A stretch of 10,047 nt of DNA from Deltaproteobacteria bacterium. GTDB lineage: Bacteria > Desulfobacterota > Syntrophia > Syntrophales > UBA2210. The DNA lies in contig JAFGPZ010000219.1 of assembly GCA_016935935.1 (NCBI GenBank), positions 1-10,047 of the forward strand, read 5' to 3'. This document shows, piece after piece, positions 1 to 5,793 of this stretch. Every line of letters begins with the position of its first letter. Positions within the stretch are counted from its first letter, which is position 1. Both the position numbers and the translations under genes were made by a program. Under the pieces are notes generated by a model. The model was given only the letters and a program-made list of their open reading frames with translations, was not told where the DNA came from and searched no databases.

Positions 1-1
1 G

Positions 2-1216
2 AGGCAGATCGCCAGGCGATTGGGGATTTCCCGGCCGACGGTGAAGAAGTACCTTGAAGACCCTACGGCATGTGAGCATGGGCGGCGTTCAGTTACGAGG
101 GAGAGCAAGCTTGACCCGTACGAGGGGAACATCAAAGCATGGCTGAACGATGATTCTGAATACAAGGAGACCTGGATATATGACCATATCAGTCCGCTTG
201 GGTATACCGGCAGCTATGATCTTGTAAAACGCAAGGTTCGGGAGATCAAAGAGGAGTCCGGGCGTATTGCCTACATACGGTTCGAGAGTGAACCGGGATG
301 CCAGGCACAGGTGGACTTCGGAGAATTCCAGGTGATCCGTGATGATGGATCGATCGGAAAGTACTATCTGTTCTCCATGATCCTGGGATATTCACGGAAT
401 ATCTATGGGGAGCTGATTGAGCACTGTGACATGCCCACCTTTCTTGATTGCCATATCCGGGCATTTGCCCACTTCGGGGGAGTTCTCGAGGAAATCCTCT
501 ACGACCGGATGAGGAATGTCTATATCGGGAAGGTGACCGGCAAGAGCAAGTTCAATGATACCCTCAAGGGTTTTGCTCTACATTACGGGTTCAAGCCGAA
601 GGTGGCACCGGCCTACGCCGCCTGGGTAAAGTGAAAAGTGGAGAGGCCATATTCTTTCATCCGGGAGGGATTCTGGAGAGGATATGGGTTTACCTGCCTG
701 GAAACGGCAAACCGTGACCTTGCTGCATGGCTGAAGGCAAAGGATGAGCGTGTGCATGGCACGACCCATGAGGTTGTATCATTGAGATTCGAACGTGAGC
801 CGCTATACCTGCAGTCTCTGCCTGTGCAGCAGTTCGATACTTCGTACCGTGTATATCGGAATGTGCACAAGGATTGCACGGTGCGATTTGAAGGCAACAG
901 CTATGTTGTTGCACATACCCTGGTGGGAAAAGAGATTGTCTTGCGGGTAAAGGACAAAACCATGCGGGTGTTTTCCGACAACCGGCTAGTCGTCACCTAC
1001 GAGATACTTTCAGGGAAAGGTCTCCTGATACAGAAGAAACGCTTCTATGAGAACTTGGGAAAAGACCGGGCAATGAATGCCCGTAAATACCATCACACCA
1101 GGCCAACAAAGGGCCGGGCGAAACTGACCATCTCTCCGGTGCGGCCCCGATATGACATGGACGTGGAGATACGACCGGTATCTGTTTACGACCATGCAGT
1201 TGGGTGCGATGTATGA
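2..1216 (+). pseudogene. istA: IS21 transposase IstA, 5'-truncated by window and interrupted by an in-frame stop
   Basis: IstA is the DDE transposase of IS21 elements. The reading frame is already open at base 2 and shows the end of a helix-turn-helix (IARRLGISRPTVKKYL). The rve-type integrase core follows, with the first Asp in QVDFGE (codon 314-316) and the second in LYDRM (codon 503-505). The frame then hits TGA at 632-634 and continues in the same frame as KVERPYSFIREGFWRGYG, whose Glu (codon 641-643) is the third catalytic residue. Family members normally read VKGKVERP here, so TGA most simply replaces a GGA glycine codon by one base change. The stop therefore separates D, D from E. A GTG at 638 could restart translation, but the two pieces would split the active site. 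The frame ends inside the istB start (ATGA, 1213-1216). The start of the gene is upstream of the window. Confidence 0.9.
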
Positions 1217-1989
1217 GTGATACGTTGGTGTTCGACAGGATAGAGGCCAACCTCACACGATTGAGGCTGCCAAGGATCCGGGAGATTCTTGGAGGAGTAA
1301 TCCACACGGCAGAGGAACAGGGGAAAAGCCATCTCTCCTTTCTCGATGATCTTCTCGAGGAGGAAGTGGCAAAGAAAGAACAGAGACGAGAGGAAACGAC
1401 GCTCAAGATTTCAGGCTTGCCCTTCATCAAGTCAATTGACGAGTTTGATTTTACCTTCCAGCCTGGCCTTGACCGGCAAAAGGTCATGTCATTATTCGAT
1501 CTGACCTTTATCCGTCAGAAGGGGAACGTGATCTTCCTGGGGCCTCCTGGAGTGGGTAAGACCCATCTTGCCGTGGCTCTTGCGGTAAAGGCCTGTCAGG
1601 CTGGGCTCAGCATATACTTTACCACCATGGAGGACCTGATCAAAAAGCTCAAAAAAGACCACGAAGCGGGTCGTTCCGGGAGAGGACGAAGCTATTACAA
1701 ATCGCCCCTGGTAGTCGTGGATGAGGTTGGGTACACCACCATTGACCGGCAGGAGTGTAATCTTTTTTTCCGGTTCGTGGCTAACCGGTATGAGAAGGCC
1801 AGCACCATTCTTACTTCCAAAAAGGCATTTACCGACTGGACCGAACTCTTCCACGACCAGGTCGTCGTCACGGCTATCCTTGATCGCCTGCTGCACCACA
1901 GCGCCGTGATCAATATCAGAGGCAACAGCTTCCGCCTCAGGGGTAAAATCTCAAAAGAGGGTGTCAAATCTCATGATTCTATCGCTTAG
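1213..1989 (+). CDS. istB: IS21 helper ATPase IstB
   Basis: IstB is the AAA+ ATPase, related to DnaC, that chooses and remodels target DNA for IstA. The 258-residue product is of normal length. Walker A is GPPGVGKT (residues 110-117) and Walker B is VVVDEVGY (167-174, Asp170-Glu171). The family C-terminal block AILDRLLHHSAVINIRGNSFRL is present as residues 221-242. I chose ATG 1213 because it overlaps the istA stop as ATGA, the coupling arrangement typical of IS21; a GTG at 1204 would only add three residues. One oddity is TSKKAF at residues 201-206, where the family usually has TSN, the sensor-1 asparagine, so Lys203 may weaken ATPase function. Otherwise the frame is intact. Identity is secure; activity is uncertain. 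Confidence 0.94.
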   Translation: MSDTLVFDRIEANLTRLRLPRIREILGGVIHTAEEQGKSHLSFLDDLLEEEVAKKEQRREETTLKISGLPFIKSIDEFDFTFQPGLDRQKVMSLFDLTFIRQKGNVIFLGPPGVGKTHLAVALAVKACQAGLSIYFTTMEDLIKKLKKDHEAGRSGRGRSYYKSPLVVVDEVGYTTIDRQECNLFFRFVANRYEKASTILTSKKAFTDWTELFHDQVVVTAILDRLLHHSAVINIRGNSFRLRGKISKEGVKSHDSIA

Positions 1990-1992
1990 AGT

Positions 1993-2035
1993 GGTAAACT
2001 TTTCACGCCCATTTTTGGTAAACTTTCATACGCCC
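1993..2035 (+). repeat. Tandem subterminal repeats at IS21 right end
   Basis: Two near-identical copies lie just inside the element end: GGTAAACTTTTCACGCCC (1993-2010) and GGTAAACTTTCATACGCCC (2017-2035), about 24 bp apart. They differ by small changes in the middle. IS21-family ends commonly carry several such repeats as transposase-binding sites. Bases 2036-2042 (GTTGACA) complete the end with a terminal CA. The matching left-end copies would be outside the window. Confidence 0.75.
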
Positions 2036-2042
2036 GTTGACA

Positions 2043-2240
2043 ACCCTGGAATTCCAAGTACTTGATAAAGTTAATGTCATAGAATCCCGGATCACATAAA
2101 ATCCGTTTCGTCCTGGAAGTTGCACCAGGGCCAGAACCTCTCGTATATCCCGCCTGTGTTGTTCGACATCTGGGTTACCGGCATACTGCCCTCTACCCAC
2201 TCCTGAAATCGAATCTTGTCCCAAATCAGCACTCAGAGTT
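2043..2240 (-). pseudogene. Possible decayed DDE transposase remnant next to IS21 end
   Basis: No intact gene is present between the IS21 end and the short-chain dehydrogenase stop. On the - strand, right against the IS end, one frame reads KRILCDPGFYDINFIKYL followed by EFQG (about 2045-2112). This resembles the D-x-GFY...YLE segment around the second Asp of IS1380/IS4-type transposases. Farther upstream that frame is closed by a stop, while another frame is open from about 2265 to 2003, so the remnant would need at least one frameshift. The IS21 element appears to cut it off. The resemblance covers only about 20 residues and I cannot align it, so it may be chance. Confidence 0.3.
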
Positions 2241-2364
2241 ATTTTTTGACAACAGTGATTCCATCATTAATCTAGAATAGCTGGGATCAAATCAGTATCG
2301 TTCAATATCATTTCTTCGTCAGATCATTTTACAAATACAATCTCCACGCATCTATGCCTTAACC
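2241..2364. other. Intergenic, no feature recognised
   Basis: AT-rich spacer between the possible transposase remnant and the 3' end of the short-chain dehydrogenase gene. istB and the dehydrogenase converge here, yet I found no convincing terminator hairpin with a T run for either gene. A TTGACA at 2246-2251 has no good -10 partner. Confidence 0.5.
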
Positions 2365-3150
2365 TTACATTGCAAGTTGACCACCATCCACCGGCAGAAT
2401 TGTTCCGGTGATAAAATCAGAGGCTTTCGATGCTAAAAAGACAGCGGCTGCTTTTATATCGTTTTCTTCCCCCAACTTGCCCAGAGGAACTGCTGCTAAA
2501 GTCGCCTCTAGTAACGGCTTCATTTCAGGATTAAGCAAATGCTTGGCCATGTCAGTGCGGAAAAAAGATGGTGCAAGTGCATTGACATTAATTTTGTATC
2601 TCGCAAGTTTTACTGCCAGATTCATTGTTAATACATTTATTGCAGCCTTTGAAGAGTTATAAGCAATAGCTGGATGAGATTCCTCCGGGGTTCCTCTGAA
2701 ACCAGCCACTGAAGAAATGTTTATGATTTTCCCTCCCCCATTTTCTTTCATTATATTCGAGACAATTTGAGACAAAATCCATACACCTTTTACATTCACG
2801 TCAAACACCTTTTCCCATTTTTCAATAGGATATTCAAGAGTTGGAGCACCCCAGGTAATGCCAGCGTTATTTATAAGGATATTTATTGTTCCAAAATTCA
2901 GTATGGTTTTATCCACCAGATTTTCAATATCCTTTTTGACTGCCATATCACACTTAATTGCAAAAGACTTCGCTCCGAGATTTTCCAGTTTCCCGGCAAC
3001 ATCTTTGCAATTTTCAAGCTTCCTTGAAGCTACAACAACATCTGCTCCTGCTTCTGCCAAGCCAGTCGCGATAAATGCACCTAAACCTCTACCACCTCCA
3101 GTTACGACTGCAATTTTCCCATTCAAATCAAACAAATTTTTTACGTTCAC
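2365..3150 (-). CDS. Short-chain dehydrogenase/reductase (SDR), FabG/RhlG/gluconate-5-dehydrogenase-like
   Basis: A 261-residue classical SDR, an NAD(P)(H)-dependent cytosolic oxidoreductase acting on an alcohol/ketone pair. Cofactor motif TGGGRGLG lies at residues 17-24 and NNAG at 94-97. The catalytic set is Asn119 (DVNV), Ser147 (ISSVAG), Tyr164 and Lys168 (YNSSK). Arg43 after the second strand (VVVASRK) suggests NADP(H). The Ser-Tyr gap is about four residues longer than in FabG. The C-terminus (FITGTILPVDGGQ) is typical. The start is GTG at 3148-3150, with AGGAGG (3155-3160) four bases upstream; no better start precedes the TGGGRGLG motif. The gene follows the bifunctional beta-oxidation gene but is divided from it by a hairpin and a promoter candidate. 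It may oxidise a 3-hydroxyacyl-CoA or a ring/side-chain hydroxyl; the substrate cannot be read from the sequence. It is more AT-rich than its upstream neighbour. Confidence 0.92.
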   Translation of the reverse strand: MNVKNLFDLNGKIAVVTGGGRGLGAFIATGLAEAGADVVVASRKLENCKDVAGKLENLGAKSFAIKCDMAVKKDIENLVDKTILNFGTINILINNAGITWGAPTLEYPIEKWEKVFDVNVKGVWILSQIVSNIMKENGGGKIINISSVAGFRGTPEESHPAIAYNSSKAAINVLTMNLAVKLARYKINVNALAPSFFRTDMAKHLLNPEMKPLLEATLAAVPLGKLGEENDIKAAAVFLASKASDFITGTILPVDGGQLAM

Positions 3151-3164
3151 AACCCCTCCTAATT

Positions 3165-3187
3165 AATATAAATTATTGGTTTATATT
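3165..3187 (-). promoter_or_regulatory. Inverted repeat overlapping the -10 of the SDR promoter candidate
   Basis: AATATAAA (3165-3172) and TTTATATT (3180-3187) form a perfect 8 bp inverted repeat with a 7 bp centre. It sits five bases above the AGGAGG of the SDR gene and covers the -10 candidate and probable transcription start. It could be an operator or simply an AT-rich coincidence. Confidence 0.35.
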
Positions 3188-3207
3188 TTTATAACAGGTC
3201 ACCTCAA
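3180..3207 (-). promoter_or_regulatory. Candidate sigma70-type promoter for the SDR gene
   Basis: Read on the - strand: TTGAGG (3202-3207) as -35, a 16 bp spacer, and TATAAA (3180-3185) as -10. Transcription would begin near 3173, leaving a leader of about 22 bases that includes AGGAGG before the GTG at 3150. It lies directly behind the hairpin at 3219-3241, which makes a separate transcript plausible. Confidence 0.4.
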
Positions 3208-3218
3208 AAATAATTAGA

Positions 3219-3241
3219 GGCCTGGATGAAATGTCCAGGCC
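3219..3241 (-). terminator. Terminator-like hairpin after the bifunctional gene
   Basis: GGCCTGGA (3219-3226) and TCCAGGCC (3234-3241) make a perfect 8 bp GC-rich stem with a 7-base loop, 29 bases after the stop of the bifunctional gene. On the - strand it is followed by TCTAATTATTTTTG, a T-rich but interrupted tract, so it fits an intrinsic terminator of moderate strength. It could also act weakly in the other direction (GTTTATTTTC), but no + strand gene needs it. Confidence 0.7.
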
Positions 3242-3270
3242 GTTTATTTTCAACTAATGAATTGTATTAA

Positions 3271-5274
3271 TTAATAGAATGTTTTCCCGTACAGTTTATC
3301 ACTCTTGCCGGTCAGGTCGGCCCACTTAATTGGTCCGCCCTTGTCAGGAGGAAACCCTGTGCCCCAGATCATACCGATATCAATGTAACGCGGATCCTCC
3401 ACGATTTTCCGGTCGAGCAGATCCTTGGCAGTCTTCACCATCGAGATGAAAAGAACATCCTGGATATCTGTATCGTTCATCTCCTGTTTTTCCCTGATTG
3501 TAATCAACGGCAACACCTCCGGATCGACACTGCCGTCTTCTAGGAAAAAGCCTTTGCCACTTTTTTTCAAACCAAATCGACCATCACGGATTACATTTTC
3601 AAAGGTATCATGTATCTTCATATCGTTGGCTTTCATGGCATTATAAGGAATGTCAATTCCTACTTCATCCAAAAGCCTGACCGGGCCAACCGGCATGCCA
3701 AACGATTTCATAGCCTTATCGAGCTGTTCTATCGATATACCCCTTTCCAAAAGGTCAAAGGCACTCTGCAGCATTGGAAAAAGAATGGCGTTGACAACAA
3801 ACCCGGGATTATCGCAGCATACAATGGGTCGTTTCCGAATACCGGCTGCAAAATTCAGCAGATTGTCAATCGTATCCCTGCTGGTTTTCTCTCCCCGGAT
3901 AACCTCCAGCAGTTCCATGCGCCAAACAGGGGAGAAAAAGTGGCAGCCGATAAACCTCTCCGGATTCTTAACATCTCCGGCCAGTTCAGTGATCGGGATT
4001 GACGAGGTATTACTGGCCAGCACACAATCTTCCGGGACAATCTCGCACAGCTCTGCATAAACATCCTTCTTTACCTGTGGTTCCTCGAATACAGCCTCCA
4101 CCACGATGTCGACGTCCTTGAAATCATCTGTGTATTCAGACGTAACCGTCAACAGTGCCATAAGATCGTCTACCGGTGTTTTCAGCCGTTTTCTCTCTGC
4201 CATGCCGTTAAGAATCTTGCGGATGAATTCCCCGCCGGGCTCAAGGGCTTCGGGAATATCCTTGGCCACCACCGGAATTTGCATACGCCTGAGAATATCG
4301 ATTACAATGCCCCGGCCCATGGTCCCCAGGCCCAGCACAGCCGCCTTTTTGATCTCTTTGGGCTGGAAACCCTTGCTCATCATTCCCCTGGGCTTGTCGC
4401 TCATGTTCTTGAGGAAAAAGGTATTGATACCTCCCTTGGCCTGATTTGAAAGTACACACTCGATAAAACATTTTTTCTCAATCTCGAGACCTTCTTCCAA
4501 TGAAACTTTCACACCATCTTTTATTGCTTTGATTGCCAGCATTGGACCCGGAATATACCTGCCCTTGGTGGTCTTTAGGACACCCTGTTCGGCCATCTCG
4601 GCAATTACATCGATCTGCGAGAAATCCTGTACAGGCCGCTTCAGTTCAATCGAGCCATCGATCAAATCATTGATAAATGCCTTGGCCTCCACAATCAGGT
4701 CGGCGTCGGCGGAAATCAGTTTGTCGACAATACCTTTTTCAAAGGCTTTCCCTGCTGGCAGGATTGTACCCCGAAGGATCATGTCCACCGCATCATAGCC
4801 GATCAGTCTCGGTAAACGCTGTGTCCCACCACCACCCGGAAAAACTCCCACCATGCATTCCGGCAGTCCAATGCAGGTAGTCGGTGATTCCTTGGCAATC
4901 CGGGCGGTTAGAGCCAACGCGAACTCCAATCCTCCACCAAGACAATATCCATTTATAGCCGCAACCGTTGGAATTGAAAATTGCTCCAGCTTATTAAATG
5001 ATTGTTGAAACATATCAAGTCCATCATAAACATCACGTTCATTATGCATTGCATCGAGCATATTAAGATTGGCCCCGGCATGAAAATTGTTGGATTTACC
5101 CGAAATAAAAATCAATCCATTGATATCATCACGTTTAACAACATCATCAACAAATGATCGAAACTCCGTAACAGCATCTTCGGTCCACGTATTCATTACA
5201 GCTCCTGGAATATCTATCGCCAGGACACCAATTCCTTTTTCCACTTTTAAACTAAAGTTATTCATTTTCTGCAT
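3271..5274 (-). CDS. Bifunctional enoyl-CoA hydratase / 3-hydroxyacyl-CoA dehydrogenase (FadB/FadJ type)
   Basis: This 667-residue fusion carries out steps two and three of beta-oxidation: hydration of trans-2-enoyl-CoA, then NAD-dependent oxidation of the 3-hydroxyacyl-CoA. The crotonase half (about 1-200) has the oxyanion segments HAGANL (65-70) and GYCLGGGLEF (109-118), with both hydratase glutamates, Glu117 and Glu139 (GLPEC). The dehydrogenase half begins near 308 with the NAD motif GLGTMG (315-320), continues with SNTSS (421-425), and has the catalytic His445 (GCHFFSP) and Glu457, spaced 12 apart as in E. coli FadB. NPGF is at 489-492 and GFPPDKGG at 640-647. It is somewhat shorter than FadB (729). 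ATG 5274 is chosen because AGGAGG (5281-5286) lies six bases upstream; a second ATG three codons in is less well placed. Its thiolase partner is upstream, across a 519 bp gap. The first ~350 bases are much more AT-rich than the rest. Confidence 0.96.
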   Translation of the reverse strand: MQKMNNFSLKVEKGIGVLAIDIPGAVMNTWTEDAVTEFRSFVDDVVKRDDINGLIFISGKSNNFHAGANLNMLDAMHNERDVYDGLDMFQQSFNKLEQFSIPTVAAINGYCLGGGLEFALALTARIAKESPTTCIGLPECMVGVFPGGGGTQRLPRLIGYDAVDMILRGTILPAGKAFEKGIVDKLISADADLIVEAKAFINDLIDGSIELKRPVQDFSQIDVIAEMAEQGVLKTTKGRYIPGPMLAIKAIKDGVKVSLEEGLEIEKKCFIECVLSNQAKGGINTFFLKNMSDKPRGMMSKGFQPKEIKKAAVLGLGTMGRGIVIDILRRMQIPVVAKDIPEALEPGGEFIRKILNGMAERKRLKTPVDDLMALLTVTSEYTDDFKDVDIVVEAVFEEPQVKKDVYAELCEIVPEDCVLASNTSSIPITELAGDVKNPERFIGCHFFSPVWRMELLEVIRGEKTSRDTIDNLLNFAAGIRKRPIVCCDNPGFVVNAILFPMLQSAFDLLERGISIEQLDKAMKSFGMPVGPVRLLDEVGIDIPYNAMKANDMKIHDTFENVIRDGRFGLKKSGKGFFLEDGSVDPEVLPLITIREKQEMNDTDIQDVLFISMVKTAKDLLDRKIVEDPRYIDIGMIWGTGFPPDKGGPIKWADLTGKSDKLYGKTFY

Positions 5275-5290
5275 AGCAAACCTCCTATAT

Positions 5291-5321
5291 TCACGTTTTC
5301 TTTTTTAAATTATCACGTTAG
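5291..5321 (-). promoter_or_regulatory. Repeated TCACGTT motif upstream of the bifunctional gene
   Basis: TCACGTT occurs at 5291-5297 and again at 5313-5319, exactly 22 bp apart, about two helical turns, so a protein could meet both copies on one DNA face. The second copy is part of TATCACGTTAG (5311-5321), which nearly matches TATCTCGTTAG (8946-8956) upstream of the acyl-CoA dehydrogenase. Both lie just above start codons of genes in the same pathway and next to a TetR gene, which suggests an operator. No expression evidence is possible here. Confidence 0.35.
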
Positions 5322-5500
5322 CAGTCAAATAAATATTCTTTCAGAAAACAAGTTCTTCTTATTATTGTTATTCATATATATCCAATTTAAACATATTCTG
5401 TTACCTACGAATAGTATCCACAGTTCAATTCATACTCTTAGAACAGTAAACATTTCTAATACCACACACTACATGTCATCTTTCTTATGCTTTCTTTCGT

Positions 5501-5561
5501 TGAAAAAAACCGGGTCCGCTTTCATAGGAGGGCATGTTTGACATTATAGAAAAACGGACCC
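5501..5561 (-). terminator. Long-stem terminator-like hairpin downstream of thiolase
   Basis: On the - strand GGGTCCG (5555-5561) pairs with CGGACCC (5512-5518), followed at once by GG and seven T residues (5503-5509). Inside, GAAA/TTTC (5549-5552 with 5520-5523) and TAT/ATA (5545-5547 with 5524-5526) continue the stem past small bulges, and ATGT/ACAT (5534-5544) closes a 3-base tip. The result is a long, nested hairpin followed by a T tract, as expected of an intrinsic terminator for the acyl-CoA dehydrogenase-thiolase transcript, whose last stop is about 230 bases upstream. The length of the stem is unusual for a plain terminator. Confidence 0.65.
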
Positions 5562-5793
5562 CCAATATCATCATTTCAAAACCTTGTTCCCTGTAATGGT
5601 TATTCCCTCACCTGGTATATACATTATTCTCACAAAAATCAGCCTGACAGAAATATCTTCGATCGAAGCTTTGTTTCAGGATTCGGTGCTGTCATATGCA
5701 AACCCTTATCAATTCATTTATAAAAACCTCAATACAAACGCCCCAGCAACAATTCAGCTTCCCGCCTCGGCACAGATCCCGCCGATCTCAGCA

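Larger units (their letters stand above)
1..2042 (+). mobile_element. IS21-family insertion sequence, right-hand part (left end outside window)
   Basis: The order istA then istB, their ATGA overlap, and a right end carrying repeated subterminal motifs are the standard layout of IS21-family elements. The right end is placed at about 2042, where the sequence reads CGTTGACA; read inward from that end it is TGTCAACGGGCG, giving the TG...CA termini usual for this family. The left end lies before the window, so target-site duplication cannot be checked. The element is richer in GC than most of the genes to its right. With istA interrupted, this copy is probably unable to move by itself unless an intact copy elsewhere supplies the transposase. 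Confidence 0.88.
5275..5793. other. 519 bp spacer between thiolase and bifunctional gene
   Basis: No intact gene is recognised. From the thiolase side it holds about 230 bases with two tiny - strand frames of 17-18 codons, then a large terminator-like hairpin (5512-5561), then about 230 bases of AT-rich DNA leading to the ribosome site of the bifunctional gene. A promoter for that gene is expected here, but no -35/-10 pair stands out. Directly repeated TCACGTT motifs lie 20-50 bases above the start codon. Confidence 0.6.

Noticed and set aside
632..634. In-frame TGA in istA as a selenocysteine codon or programmed recoding
   Set aside because: The family has glycine here and one base change explains it; no selenocysteine-insertion hairpin is evident just after the TGA, and a transposase is not a plausible selenoprotein.
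2056..2065. CAAGTACTTG perfect palindrome as an operator
   Set aside because: Ten bases, inside the suspected transposase remnant, with no gene start nearby; likely chance.
2003..2224. Intact 73-codon - strand gene across the IS21 end
   Set aside because: It runs through the IS21 terminal repeats, has no ribosome site, and ends inside the element; treated instead as part of a possible decayed transposase region.
2246..2278. TTGACA promoter on the + strand
   Set aside because: No -10 sequence at 16-18 bp, and there is no + strand gene downstream to use it.
2252..2296. Bidirectional terminator between istB and SDR (GATTCCA/TGGGATC)
   Set aside because: The stem needs a G-T pair, the loop is about 20 bases, and there is no T run.
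5512..5561. GGGTCCG/CGGACCC arms as a miniature transposable element
   Set aside because: Only 7 bp of perfect terminal repeat, no target duplication seen, and a T tract placed as in a terminator; kept as a repeat-family question in the findings.
5565..5793. Two small - strand frames of 17-18 codons after the thiolase
   Set aside because: No good ribosome site, no recognisable family, and different frames; too short to support as genes.
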